Origin: Norana najaformis
Lineage: Eukaryota > Annelida > Clitellata > Crassiclitellata > Hormogastridae
DNA: 64,000 bases
Assembly (NCBI GenBank): GCA_964023275.1
Contig: OZ029920.1
Span: 1,954,572-2,018,571 of the forward strand
Reading direction: 5' to 3'
Shown here: positions 11,831-36,100 of the stretch, one piece after another
Layout: each line of letters begins with the position of its first letter
How positions within the stretch are numbered: position 1 is the stretch's first letter
The notes under the pieces: generated by a model
Database searches by the model: none
Seen by the model: only the letters and a program-made list of their open reading frames with translations
Told to the model about the DNA's origin: nothing
Program-made: the position numbers and the translations under genes

Positions 11831-12885
11831 AAATTAACAATACCATACAATACAAACTTAGTTCGTTTAAAATACTTATACGTTTTGGTAATTTCTTACA
11901 TATTTCTGCCAGGATTGCCTTCTTATAATATCGACGACGCTGTATTTACAGTAATTTAAGTATAATAAGTAATTTAAGTCAACTCCACGCTTACGCTAAA
12001 TTAATAAATGCGCTAAAAACGTTTTGTTGACCCTATGGTCTGAATTTAGTTACCGGAAGAATAATGGCGGCTGTTTATTATAATATAGTGAGAATTTTTG
12101 AAACAAAGTTTTGGATAAATCGCTTGAAAACGATTTTGAACTGCATATAGAGTTCATCTGTAATCGTGTAAGCAATTTTATTTGTTTTTCCTGCGCTGTG
12201 TTTAACTCGACACCGTGACATTTACATATAGTGTATTTTTTTAAAATGGTATAACTAAAGGCCGAAAGGACCAACTAACTTACGGGTCAGCGAAAGAAGA
12301 CCTTTTTATGCAGTTTCGTTTATCAAAAGTATTCATGCAGACGGTCTTTTATCAGTTTTAAGATATAATTACTAATCGTTTTAAAAATGATTTTTATGTG
12401 TTTGTGTTGATCACATTAGTTATGTTTGGTAAAGTTGGGGTTATCTTCTCTAAATTATATTTATGGAGCTGTAATAATAACAGCCCAGAATGGTGAGCAG
12501 TAATTGTGTAAGTTGTAAAGACAGTCTTTTGTTGTACATTCCTGCTGGGGAATTTTTTTTAATGTTGTGATAAAAACAAATTTAAACACGAATTGAAAGA
12601 CTGTTGGCAAGGTAGAAAGAAATGACCAAAATAGGTGAGATCTATATTGTAGTATTTAATCATCTAAATTAGTCTAACTTTTTCATGGACAGTTTAGTTG
12701 TTGTATGGACTTGAATGCTTTTTATTTTTATCAGTGTGTGTGTTTAATCTGATATGTTGAGCCTTTCAAAGTGCAAGAAAACCCCGATGTTTCTTTCAAG
12801 TGCAGTCGATGTAACTGAATTCTTTTCAGCTGGATTACTGCTTACAAGAGCTTCTGTCTCGTAAAACATCGTTAATTAACAGCAA

Positions 12886-24859
<11,974 letters not shown>

Positions 24860-27165
24860 TGCTGTCCTGCAATATATGCCAATTCGTAGAAGAGGTTTCT
24901 CTTTCGCTGTCTCTGTCCCGTTGTTTACCCATTTTCAGTTGGGTCAGGTCGTAGTTCAGAGATGTCATGTTTTTGTATCATTTGAGCCAGTAAAACTGAT
25001 GGACAGTGGCTTAGGGTTAGATTAGGTCTCCCCCACCTGTTGCAAAGTTCAGGTAATAGTTCAGAAGTCGACCAGTGGAACAGTCTACTTTGATGGCAGC
25101 AAAAACTGTTGAACTGAATTCCATTGAACACCATTTATTGTTCAGTGTGAGCAGCAATCAAGTGAAAAAATTTCATAAATAAAATCTATTTTCTCTAGTC
25201 TTCATTCTTCTTTCAGCTGAAGAGGATCGGGTGAATTTTTGCGAATGGTTTAATTCCGGATGATGTGAAGATGTTTTTGTTACTTTGCAGTTTAGCATGT
25301 GTTATTTGCTTTTGAGTCTTTTGTCTTGTGGAAGAATGTCGAGTCTAAGCTACATCATTCAACACTGTCCAATGCGAAATCGAGGCCTCGCATGGACCGA
25401 GGTCCCGATCACCAGCGATGACCGTTTCAGAAATAACACTTATGAATGAACAGATTGCCAAACGCAAGCCAATCCAACTACTAAGTCTAAAATTAATAAC
25501 ATTTTAATCAAATGTATTTTCCGGACTTGATTAATTAGTGCATGCAATGTTCGATTTGACAGTTTTTACAAATACATTTATACTAAGCGGATAATTATAT
25601 TTAGCGAATATCACGGTCGTAGTCAATGGTTGTCTTAGTAGTAACGACATATCTTATGGCTGACAGGGCCGTTGACTTCGACCTTACTTTGCCTTTACAT
25701 GGCTGGCTCCTGGGTTCGTTTTACACAGCAAACAGTTCGAGAAAACGACGCTAACGAATAAGTAAGTAAGTAGCCTTTATTTGCTTCCGCCAGCGCACGT
25801 AAATGCCTGTAATGCGGTCTAGCTCATTTAGTCACTGCTGCTCACGTGTTCACGGCAGCCATCATGCGCCATCAAGTGAAACGGATTTCGGACACATAAG
25901 ACACTTGTCAAGTGGGGCGGACTATATGCGTGTAATTGGACAACATCGACCGATTGTAAGAATCATTTGCCCTCAACAATAAACGTTCAACTTACAATGT
26001 AAAACTAAAGTGCCTTCTTCTTACATAGTCGGTGCTAAATACATACAGACATCAACAAATAAAAGATTTGAAAGTTGGACCGGAAGTACCTTTAAAGACC
26101 CACATGTATGTATTTTACGTGTACCTATAATACCTCGTAGTTTATATAGCGCCTTTCAGGAAGCTGACAGACACGTACAGCAAGGACACCTAGCGTCTGT
26201 ACAGAGCAGGGTCTGCTATGCCCAGCTGTTGTCGGATTGCTTGTGTCGTATTTGCGCGGTTCAGCCAGAAGATTGTTCAGCCAAGAAAATTGACGAAGAA
26301 GACTCCTCCATATAATAAATATATGAACCACTAGCAACGCGATATGTAGCCTGTCTGTCCTCTTCACCCGTAAGTATTTGGTTGTCTGCCGTTTTGTCTG
26401 AAGACCAATTGGGACGAAATCCACTTCAAGCTAAACTGATTTATGAAATTTACACGTTCTCTTCTCAGTCGGCTGAAAAAAGAGAACAGGTCTGAGGAGA
26501 AGAAGATCTATAGAGCCCACAGAAAGCTAAGTCACGAGAACCAGGTTATTCACAGGCGCTTAGTCAAAACAAAATCGATAGGCAGGAAGGGTTTGGTTCC
26601 AGGTCAGGATCCAAGAGTCAGGCAGGCAGACAGTCAGACGGCTAGGGTGGATGGTGTTTGGAACTGAAACGGAAAGTGAGATAAGGGATGTTGAAGAGTC
26701 GTGATAGGATTTGTGGAAGAGGAGTGTTTCCAGTTTTAGTGAAAGAAATTGTCTCAATTCTGATGGGGAAGGGGTTATTCTAGATGTGTGGGGCTAAGTC
26801 GCGGGAACCAGCTTATTCATTCAAGATGTAGGACTGTCATTTTATTGTATATAGGCCTAAAGTTGTCCCTTTCAGTTGGTCGACTTGTAGCTTTGCCATG
26901 CTCCAGCTAATTTTAGCTTATGAACTTCAGGCATCAAAGACACATTCGATGAAGCTCCAGTAGGCCTATAATTATACAGTTCTGCCAGACAGCGCATAAA
27001 ATCCGTGTCTAGCATCGTTTATTCGTCTGTTATAAATAAGCCCGTGTCATTTGTCATTTACTGATGAAAACCTTGCATAAATAGGCTACGATACAAATCC
27101 TTCGTAATGATCTCTCCGAATTACTCATTGCCACGCAAATGCTGCGTCAGATGAACCAACTAAAA
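24860..27165. other. Acetyltransferase 3' region and intergenic DNA
   Basis: A poly(A) signal AATAAA lies near 25178, within about 320 bases of the stop codon, and fits as the end of the acetyltransferase transcript. The rest has no supported exon. It holds a TATAGCGCCTTTC-type repeat fragment near 26147 and the reverse-orientation LINE tail at 26536-26760. Confidence 0.5.
26536..26760 (-). mobile_element. LINE 3'-end fragment (dispersed tail family, reverse orientation)
   Basis: Reverse complement of the family seen at 11428 and 37449. The minus strand reads TTTCACTAAAACTGGAAACA, then CCTATCGATTTTGTTTTGAC and GCGCCTGTGAATAA. The encoded SLKLETLLFHK matches the LINE C-terminal SFKxxLKTxLF pattern. 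Confidence 0.65.
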
Positions 27166-27372
27166 TAACACTGGACAACAAATTTTTACAAAAGTCATGT
27201 TACTGAAATGAAATTAGTCAGTTCTTATCAATTTGTATGTGCTGAACACGAATATGACAGTGAAAATGCCGAATTGGCTCTAGTTTTTTTGTAATCTGAA
27301 ATGAAGTAATTTTATATCGCACAATGCATGCCAATAGTGATACACTTACAGTTAATATTTGTAAAAACCAGG

Positions 27373-29069
27373 TCATAGACTAGTTCTTAGATTTTTTGCC
27401 TGTCTCTTGTACAGCTGTTCGGGAGCATCTCTGCGGAGTGTCCAGCAGTAGTCAGCCAACATTGTAGTGGACCATTTTCCCTGGTACCTTTGCTCCATTG
27501 TTGCGATATCTTGATGAAAACGTTCGCCATGTTCGTCATTAACCATACCACAGTTGTCAGGGAAGAAATCGAGATGGGAATGAAGGAAATGCATCTTCAG
27601 AGACATATTGCAGCGAAATTTCTGGTACTGCTTGAGCATGTCTTCTACTAGTTCCTTGTAGTTTTCTGCCCTAACATTCTCCAGAAAGTCTGTAGACACT
27701 AGACGAAAAGCATTCCATGCTTGTTTCGCATCACCCTCCAGCAAGTTGTTGAAGCGGTCATCTTTGAAGAGTTCTCTAATCTGAGGACCCACAAAAACTC
27801 CCTCTTTAATCTTTGCTTCGCTGAGTCGAGGGAATTTTTCATGCAGGTATCGGAAAGCTGGCGAAGTGCGGTCCATGGCTTTCACGAAGTTCTTCACCAA
27901 ACCTAGTTTGATGTGAAGGGGTGGTAGTAGGATTTTGTGAGCCTCGACCAGAGCTGGGTGCTGGATATTCTTCTGTCCAACTGCCATGTTTTGTCTGGGA
28001 GTCCATTCCTTCCGCACGTAGTGCAACTCTCTTGCTCGGCTATCCCACTCACACAAGAAACACATATATTTTGTATATCCTTGCTGCAGTCCCATTAAAA
28101 TGGCAACTACCTTCAAATCACCACACAGGTGCCATTTGTACCTGTTATAGTCAATGGAATGCAGTAGCTGTTTTAGGTTATCGTATGTCTCTTTCATGTG
28201 GACAGCATGCGCTAATGGAATAGATGGAAGACGGTTTCCATTGTGCAAAAGCACAGCCTTAAGACTCAGTGTTGAAGAGTCTACAAAGAGTCTCCATTCT
28301 TGTGGGTCATGAGTGATCTGTAAGGCATTCATGAGGTCGTCAATATTGGAACAGAATACCAGATTACCTTCCTTCATAAAGAAAGGTTCCAACTGCTGAT
28401 GGCGCTTTCTATATGAAGTAATTGTGACATCTTCTTCTAGAAGATTCCATTGTTGGAGTCTTGATCCTAGCAATTCTGCCTTGTTTTGGATAAGTCCAAA
28501 TCACGAACAAGGTCATTTAGTTCTTCCTGTGTTATTCTGTGTGGGGTTGATGTTGCACCACAGTGAAAATCGGGATCACTGCACGCTGACGGACCAGGAG
28601 AAGAACATGTCGGCTCACCCTTGTCCTCATCAGATGAATCAAGGAAAATATATTCTGCTGGAGGTTCTGGAATAGGAAGTCCATCACCATGTGGAACTGG
28701 TCTCAATGCTGACGGAATGTTTGGGTAGACTATTGTCGACTTCTTTTGCTTCGTTATTCCACCGGAAAGAGGAGGAACCAAGCAGAAGTAACAGTCATCT
28801 ACGTGGTTGCTTTGCTCTCTCCACACCATGGGAACTGCAAACGGCATTGATGGTCTTTTGCCATTCAACCACTGTGAAAGCTGTGTTGTACATGTAGCAC
28901 AGCATATATGCGGGGCCCATTGCTTGTCTTGGTCACCAACCTTGCATTCGAAGTAAGCATGATATGCCTTCTTGACTTGATAAGTGATACTTTTCTTCTG
29001 GTTGGCAAATGTCACTTCCCCACAAATGTAACAAAAGTTGTCCACAGTATTTACGCACTTCCGAGGCAT
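27373..29069 (-). pseudogene. Frameshifted CACTA-like transposase gene, copy 1
   Basis: Two overlapping frames, 29069-28467 and 28473-27373, together cover the whole length of the 567-residue protein of copy 2. A one-base loss around 28480-28489, just after DLDLSK, moves the frame; the second frame resumes in register with AELLGSRLQQ. Features shared with copy 2 are the N-terminal CYICGE...C..C cluster, YFCLV, a hydrophobic strand ending in Asp (LFVDSS), GDLKVV...GLQQGYTKY, CFLC, LHIKLGL, and GERFHQDI with YCW at the C-terminus. The gene is intronless. Related intronless proteins are abundant in several invertebrate genomes, which fits a mobile element rather than a host gene. A sequencing error at the A-run cannot be excluded. 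Confidence 0.8.
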
Positions 29070-29204
29070 TACTGTTCTGTATTGTATCTAAATGGATAAA
29101 GTAATAATAGTTTTAGAAAACAGTAACTTAAACTGTCTCGCACAAAGTCTGTAATATTGTAAATGCTCAACCGTTCCGACTCGCTTTATATAGTACACTG
29201 CTGA

Positions 29205-29230
29205 CGTCATCTTACGTCAGCAGCCGACTG
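29205..29230. repeat. Short hairpin within CACTA copy 1
   Basis: CTGCTGACGT and ACGTCAGCAG form 10-base arms around a 6-base loop, upstream of the transposase start on the minus strand. It contains two CRE-like TGACGT motifs. Confidence 0.6.
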
Positions 29231-29810
29231 GCTGTAGTTTTACATTGCATCAGAAAATGACGTAATCAACTGTGCATGATGTGTCCATGATGGGATTATG
29301 CAATGAGGTGGAATATTACATCATTCTAGACTTATTTAGGATATTGTCGCAGTCCTACTGCATAAATTTACATGGTGAAACATAAAAAATGAACTATATG
29401 AAATATTTTCAAAACGAGAGCCAATAAAAAAAAATTATGGTTATATTCGTGTTAAGCACACCAAGATGCTACACATTAGGGCCTTTTCCAGTCAGTAACG
29501 ATTTCTATGTTGACCAGTGTAATCATCGGGGCTTGATCAGACGAGACGCAGAGACAGCCAACTTATCTGTAAACCTCCTAAGGTCACTGCAGGTCACACG
29601 GAGGTGAAATTGGTCGAGAGTTCAACTTTAGAAGCGCATGTAGGACTTGAAGGGTGAGACTGTCTCTTTACAGATGCCTTCACAACTGTGCACTAAGCCA
29701 TCTCACGGACTGTGTCTTGTTGCTGTCTGCTGATTCTACTCGACACCGGGTGAGATCATCAAGATCTTCTACCTAATGTATAGGCCTAAATACCGGCAAG
29801 TAACACTAAA

Positions 29811-30000
29811 ATGGACGATTGTGCCTTTGGAGTTGCCGGCCCGCGTGCCTCGAATAGTCTCCCTGTGGACATTTAAGAAGCCGAGAATGTTTTTGTTTTT
29901 AAGAGACTTTTGAGATCCCATCTAACTGTTAACATTTTCTGTTTACTGTCTAAACTAAACGTTTGATTTTTTACATCTTGCCGACAGATGACATTGTAAA
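29811..30000 (+). mobile_element. Degraded LINE C-terminus and tail
   Basis: The translation CAFGVAGPRASNSLPVDI, then FKRLLRSHLTVNIF, fits the end of CR1/L2-type LINE proteins (GPRLWNSLPxxI ... FKxxLKxHL). Stop codons interrupt it. Confidence 0.65.
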
Positions 30001-30854
30001 GCACCCTTGAAGTAGCTTGCTACCGACGATGCTGTATAATCGTCGTGGTTACAATTACGATCCTCTGACCTCTGCAGTATTTGTCTGGAAATTTACGTCG
30101 CGTCTCTTCGCTTTTCGCCGACAAACACTCGCAGACACAAATGTCGCGAATTCATTTCCACTTATTGACAAAATAGGCCCATTTTTCTATTTTCCAAGTT
30201 TCTATTTACATTATCTCTTTACATCTTGCCATTTACAAAAGAACCTCTCTTGGTCATAATTACCAACAACTATCATTCAGTTCTACACAGAAAAGAATTC
30301 AAAACAAACTGCCACGAAAACGCAAGCACAGTCCTACGGAGGCACCGAAGACTCGAGCTTCCGGCGTTTGCTCAGCTCCGTTCGTCTTCTTCACCAGCGG
30401 AAATAAGCCACTCCACAAAGACTTGACTGGGTTAGGATTCCATCCGCAGTCACCACAAACGAAGACAAATTCGGTAATGGTTCCGTGTCACTTTACAACC
30501 AGTCCAAGATTCTCCCTCGTGCGTTCTCCACACTCCCATCTCACAGCTGGTACGGTATCTCCACTATCTCCAGTATCATCATCACCACCGCCGGCACCAG
30601 GCTAAACTCACACACACACACACACAAACTCTCAAAATGCGTTCACAATAAACTCAGATAATCAGCCTTCATCATATAGGCCCACATAGTTCAGAAAAAC
30701 TGTGTGCTAACCAACGCATACGACATGCAATCATATGCTATAAGCTACCTCAGACAAGCAGTTGATATATGCCAGCATATCTGCCTACACAAACTGACGT
30801 CAACTATTCAACTATCTTAGTACACGAGACATCAACTATATATATTATATATAT

Positions 30855-30898
<44 letters not shown>

Positions 30899-30904
<6 letters not shown>

Positions 30905-31042
30905 AATTTCTGTCTTAATTAGGACGCGCAGTTGTGATATTGATACAGCTGGGATTGAAGATATATATATATATATATATCTTCAATCCCAGCTGTATCA
31001 ATATCACAACTGCGCGTCCTAATTAAGACAGAAATTATCCAA
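30899..31042. repeat. Perfect 144-bp palindrome (72-nt arms, no spacer)
   Basis: Bases 30899-30970 are the exact reverse complement of 30971-31042. The centre is an (AT)10 run. A second (AT)n tract abuts the left side (about 30856-30898). The arm contains TTAATTAGGACGCGCAG. There is no ORF. Confidence 0.97.
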
Positions 31043-32434
31043 ACACTTCAAACCATGTGCCTCGGTAAGTCATAGACTCTTCATTTAAACGCACACAAGT
31101 GTATAATATTATACTCTAAATACACACACTCATTAAACACCAGTATGTTGTAGAGGGCCTATATCTCCACTTGCGAAGACGAAGGCAGAAGGGAGCTAAG
31201 CACTTCTCCGCTTCTCCGGCTTCCTCCATTTCAGTCACGGCCTCGGTTCTCCGTCCGTCCGACCAAAAATACATCCTTCGAAATCCCCAAATTCTTCTTC
31301 AGCTCCCTCTGTCACTCAGCGACTGACTTCAGACCCTCTAGACAGTCGTCCCCTTTCTCTTTCGCCGTCCACAACAGCCCATCCTACCCTCCGGCCAACA
31401 AGGGAAGTTTCCCGCGCACCATTTAAGGTATCAAACTACTGCGCATTTTACAAAATTATCCGGCAAATGAAACAGTTATAACGTATATCTGTTCAAAAAC
31501 TGTGCTGAAGATGGAGAATGATAAGAAGTCAGTTAAATCACGCACTGATCATATTGTAAATCACTCCATGATCATACTAGAAACATGGACGTTGGAACGG
31601 TTTAAAAAGTGGAAAGGCTGTCTTCAAGCGAGAGAAAGCGAGTCGCTGAATGCAACTATTCCAGACGCCGAAAATTAGAAATTGAAAATATAATACCAGC
31701 GAAAGTGCCAACATTCGAAAACTTAAGTATTGCAACAGACGCCTATTGATCGTAATTTGCCCAGTTTATATACTCAATGAGAATTTGTAACAATATGGAC
31801 TAAATGGTGGGACGACAAAAGCTTATTGAAGCCGTCCACTTGTAAAGTTGGGAGGGCTCAAGCTGTCCCACGGATTTCGGTTCAGATTAGAAGCAAAATG
31901 ACGGCCGCGAGATTTTGGGTCAGAAAGCAGAAAATATTCGACGAAGACTGGAGAAATGGGAAATCACACTTAGAACAAATCAAACGAACAGGAAACTTGA
32001 AAATGAGAAATTCCGAAATTGTGCACATTAAACGGAACAGACTCTAAACGGAACAGACTCTAAACGGAACAAGAGAGAATTATTCATTGACAGCTTCGTG
32101 TACAAAGCCAAACTCATTACTACAGCTATTCATGTCATGCAAATGACCGTCGATGTATCGAGAATCGGTGTGTGTGTATGTGTGTGTGTATCTGTATGTC
32201 GGTGTATCACGTGCCACCCGAGAACTGACTATTCAGCAGAATCTCATAATGAACACACTCATACGCATGTCTCTGTGAAAGTGTGAGGGGTGTCCGTCCG
32301 TCTGTCCGTCTGTACTTTTTACTGAAAAATTTATGCTGGTCATGAGTGACAAACAGACGAAGTGTTCCTTGGCCTGGGTTCGCTGGGCTTATCTCAGATC
32401 CGTTACAGCGATTGAGTAGGATGTGTTTAATTGG

Positions 32435-32570
32435 CTGTCAGTTGTATATAGATAAGTTGGATTGTCCGTTCGCCGTCTGCTTGTGTCTCGTGTTGTTGGT
32501 CGTTGAGTGAGGAGTGGCTCTAGAATTCATCTGTTGCTCTTCTAGTCTACTTAGAGTCTTCGATCGAAAG
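32435..32570 (+). promoter_or_regulatory. Core promoter and first non-coding exon of lectin gene 1
   Basis: TATATA (32445-32450) is followed by AGTTGGATTGTCCG and CTGCTTGTGTCT, an exon-like stretch ending GAAAG|GTCTGT at 32570. The same order occurs upstream of lectin gene 2 (51110-51250), so the promoter and exon 1 were duplicated with the gene. The transcription start is inferred to lie near 32470. Confidence 0.6.
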
Positions 32571-32634
32571 GTCTGTTTCCGACCGACCGACCTACCGACC
32601 GACCGACGTTACTGTTATATGTATAGATGATCTA

Positions 32635-32924
32635 TAAATATAACATGTGTAACATATATCTATAACATATATCTGTAACATATATCCATAACGTATATCT
32701 ATAACATATATCTATAACATATATCTGTAACATATATCCATAACGTATATCTATAACATATATCTATAACATATATCTATAACATATATCTATAACATAT
32801 ATCTATAATATATATCTATAACGTATATCTATAACGTATATCTGTAACATATATCTATAACGTATATCTGTAACATATATCTATAACGTATATCTATAAC
32901 ATATGTCTATAACATATATCTATA
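32635..32924. repeat. 13-bp minisatellite (TATAACATATATC)n, about 22 copies
   Basis: The 13-base unit repeats with TGTAAC and CATAACG variants through the first intron of lectin gene 1. Confidence 0.95.
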
Positions 32925-33172
32925 GCGCCGGTGAATAAGATAGTTTCCCTGACGCGGTTTATGTGGCGCTGAGACACTTCGGAGATTCACATTCATATCA
33001 CATAGAAATACTTAAGTTTAATTACAGATATGGCTAATGCGAAAACTGAAGTTGAAACTAACGATAGCAGAAACCAACTGACATTCGACCTTTGCACCAA
33101 CAGCACAACTTCATTCTGTTGATTGATGAAAAGCTTTGCTTGCCTTTCAGTATCTGCGACAATCAAGAGAAA

Positions 33173-36100
33173 ATGGCCGGGGTAAGTGGAAAACTCTTTC
33201 CATGAAGCGACCTGAGCCCCCTTCCGTGGCATGCAAGTCTCCTTCTGTTTCTCTGGTTGTTCCTGACTCGTTCTCTCTTCTTACTGTCTGTTTGTGTTGA
33301 CTCTCGTCACTGTCTGTGTAGGTCAGTGTGTCTGTTAGTCTGTCTGTCGGCCTTCTTGTATGTCTGACTTCTGTTGCTGCGATGGTCATGCGCATTGAGT
33401 GCAGAAGATTTCAGAGTCTTTTGGAAGGAGAAAGTTGGAGAAAAGCAACGGTGGAATCGACGAAATTGACAACGCTTGAACCTGCGGGAGTCAATAATTG
33501 TGAGAAAGAACAAGAAAGGAGAAAGGAAGAAAAGAAGAGGGAGAGAGGAGAAGAGGGAAGAGCAGCAGAGTGGAGAAAAGTGGATTAGAATAAGCAGGAA
33601 GAGGAAAGGGAAACGAAAGATGAAAATGACTAAAGAGACACATTTGCTTCCTAAGCAAATGCGAAGCAGAAGGAAGAAGAGAAGGAAGAGGAGCAGGAAA
33701 AACAGAGGGAGGGACGCTCAGAAGAGGACGATGATTTGGGGGAATGGAGATAAAAAATGGGTCGATGGAGGAAGAGGATGAAGAGGAGGACGACGAAGAA
33801 GAAGAACGCAGAGTCGTTGCTGAAGAAAGACTTGGACAAGAGATCACCACGAGTCTGGTGGCTCATTGAAGAAGCGATTACACTGGCCAACACATAATTT
33901 GTTGCCTCAAATGTTAGAACTGTTTCTGGGTATATTTGACCTGCTGATTCCAGAAAAGGCACCAGTTTTCTCCCAGCAGGTCTAGTTTTCGAGATATAGA
34001 ACATTATGCCATATACCAGTCCTTGCCTCTGCTCGCCCATAAGACATAAGGCTATAGCTATAATTATGTAGTGCTCAATTTATTATGTGATACACTAAAT
34101 AAACATAATAATACAAATACTTAAAAGAAAATGGTAGTACCTGAAACTGTACTTATATGATACCAAACAGAACAAGTTTGTTATAAAAATTTCAAGTCAT
34201 TCGACACCGAAGAAGCTCCTTTTGTACGATTTCCGAGTGTGGCATCTGCCGGAACAATCGCGCATAATATTCCAGCAATAGTCTGCCATCATGTGTGCAT
34301 CCCATCTTCCTTGATATCGATTTTCCATTGTTTTGATGTCTTGGTGAAATCTTTCACCTTGCTCTTCGCTGAAGTCACCAAGATTCTCTGGAAAGCGATC
34401 TAAGTGACTGTGGAGATAATGAACTTTAATGCTCATGTTGCAGCCAAGCTTGTTGAAATGAAGAAGCATATCCTCTACTAGTTGTGTATAATTGTCTGCC
34501 TTCTTGTTGCCAAGAAAATTTTTAGTTACAAGAACAAAGGAAGACCAGGAACAAGATTCGATTTCATTCATTGATGGTATGAAAAGTGGGTCATTCATAA
34601 GTTGCCTGATCTGTGGACCATCGAAGATTCCAGCCTTCAATTTTTCCATTGTAATTCCTGGTAACTTGTGTACTATGTATTCGAAGCATGAACCTTCTTT
34701 ATTCAAAGCCCTGACAAATTGTTTCATCAGGCCTAGCTTTATATGTAGTGGTGGCAGTATGATCCTATCTCGTGCCACCGAAGATTCCTTGATTACATTT
34801 TGAGCTCCAACCACCATGTCTTTCCTCGAAGGCCAATCTTTTCTTGTCCAATGTTCATGCTTGGCTCTACTGTCCCAAAGACACAAAAAGCAGGGATACT
34901 TTGTGTAGCCACTTTGTTGACCAAGGAGGAAATTTACCATCTTCAAGTCTACACAAATTACCCATTGATGTTCTTTGTATTTTATCTTTTCCAGTACTAA
35001 AGAGATGGCATTGTACTCTTCTTTCATCCTGGTGGAGTGACCGATTGGAATAGAACCAAATTTGTTGCCGTTATTTAAAAGCACACATTTCAGACTACGT
35101 TTTGAACTGTCGATAAAAAGACGCCACTCATCTGGGCTGTAATCCGACAGACCAATTTTCTTCAGTAAGTTGCTGATGTCATTACAGAATACTAGGTTGT
35201 TGTCTTCGGTAAAGAATGGCAGCAAATCCTTTTCTCTGTTTCTATAAATTGTAATTTTCGTTCCAGGCTGAAGTGCATTCTTTTCCTTTAGTCTGGACGC
35301 AAGCAATTCAGAGGACTCTTTGGAAAGATTTAAATCCCTGATCAGATCACTCAACTCTTTTTGGTCAAAACGTTCACTGTGTGAAGTTGATTGGAAATCA
35401 CTGTCACTGCCCCCACTTTCTTCACTTTCGTCATCTTGTCCGATATTGGACATGCAAGTGTCATCGTCTGAGAGCTGAGGTAGTTCGCGAAAAGGTGGAA
35501 CTGGTACAATATCCGAATGCGGAACAGGTCTCCTGGCTGAAGGTATATCAGGGTAAGACAACTTGTGACGATTATTTCGATTGATGCCTATGATATTAAC
35601 CATACAAAAGTAACAGTCGTCGAAGTGGTTTATCTGTTCCCTCCAAACCATCGGTACACCAAATTTCAGGCAGCTTCTCTTTCCAGTTGTCCAGTGGCGC
35701 AATTGTTCAATACAAGTTTTGCATACTGTATGAGGAGCCCATTGCTTATCTTGATCTCCAAGTTTGACACCAAAATAACCTACATATGCTCTTTTTACAA
35801 ACTCAGAAATCGGTTTCCTGTTTGCTTTTAGTGTGTATTCCCCACAAATGTAGCAGAATATGTCTGGATGGTTAATGCAGCTCCGTCTGGAAGTAGCCAT
35901 AACCTTAAGGATGTTCGCATCTGAGGAATTAAATGACTAACCTAAAAAATAGTAAGAACATGTAGTTATTTAATTTTCACATTCACAGATTGTTCTTGCG
36001 ACCAACTCTTAATATGCCCTAAGACGACTGCGGCTGCTCTAGCTTTCAGGAGGCGGTTTATATAGGCTATAATCTATTTACATAGTTCGAAACCATGAAA

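Larger units (their letters stand above)
10205..12885. other. Intergenic interval between DNMT2 and the MYST acetyltransferase gene
   Basis: No supported exon was seen. Besides the two repeats listed separately (10490-10680, 11428-11830), the DNA is AT-rich and without clear structure. The acetyltransferase start codon at 12886 closely follows TTAATTAACAGCAA. Any upstream non-coding exon could not be placed. Confidence 0.5.
27169..29519 (-). mobile_element. CACTA-like DNA transposon, copy 1 (transposase gene frameshifted)
   Basis: The ends are inverted CACTGGWCAACA: CACTGGACAACA at 27169 and, inverted, CACTGGTCAACA ending at 29519. They are flanked by a 3-bp direct repeat TAA (27166-27168 and 29520-29522). 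The element is 2351 bp and holds a single gene on the minus strand. CACTR termini plus 3-bp target duplications are characters of the CACTA (EnSpm/CMC) superfamily. The same end structure flanks copy 2 at 33881-36487. Confidence 0.8.
29523..32434. other. Repeat-rich intergenic DNA upstream of lectin gene 1
   Basis: 29811-30000 translates as a degraded LINE C-terminus (CAFGVAGPRASNSLPVDI..). An (AT)n tract and a perfect palindrome lie at 30850-31042. A 17-bp unit (AAACGGAACAGACTCT) is repeated about three times near 32033-32070. No exon was supported before the lectin promoter. Confidence 0.5.

Noticed and set aside
33476..33850. Lys/Glu-rich plus-strand and poly-Ser minus-strand ORFs
   Set aside because: Both are translations of one GA-rich low-complexity tract.
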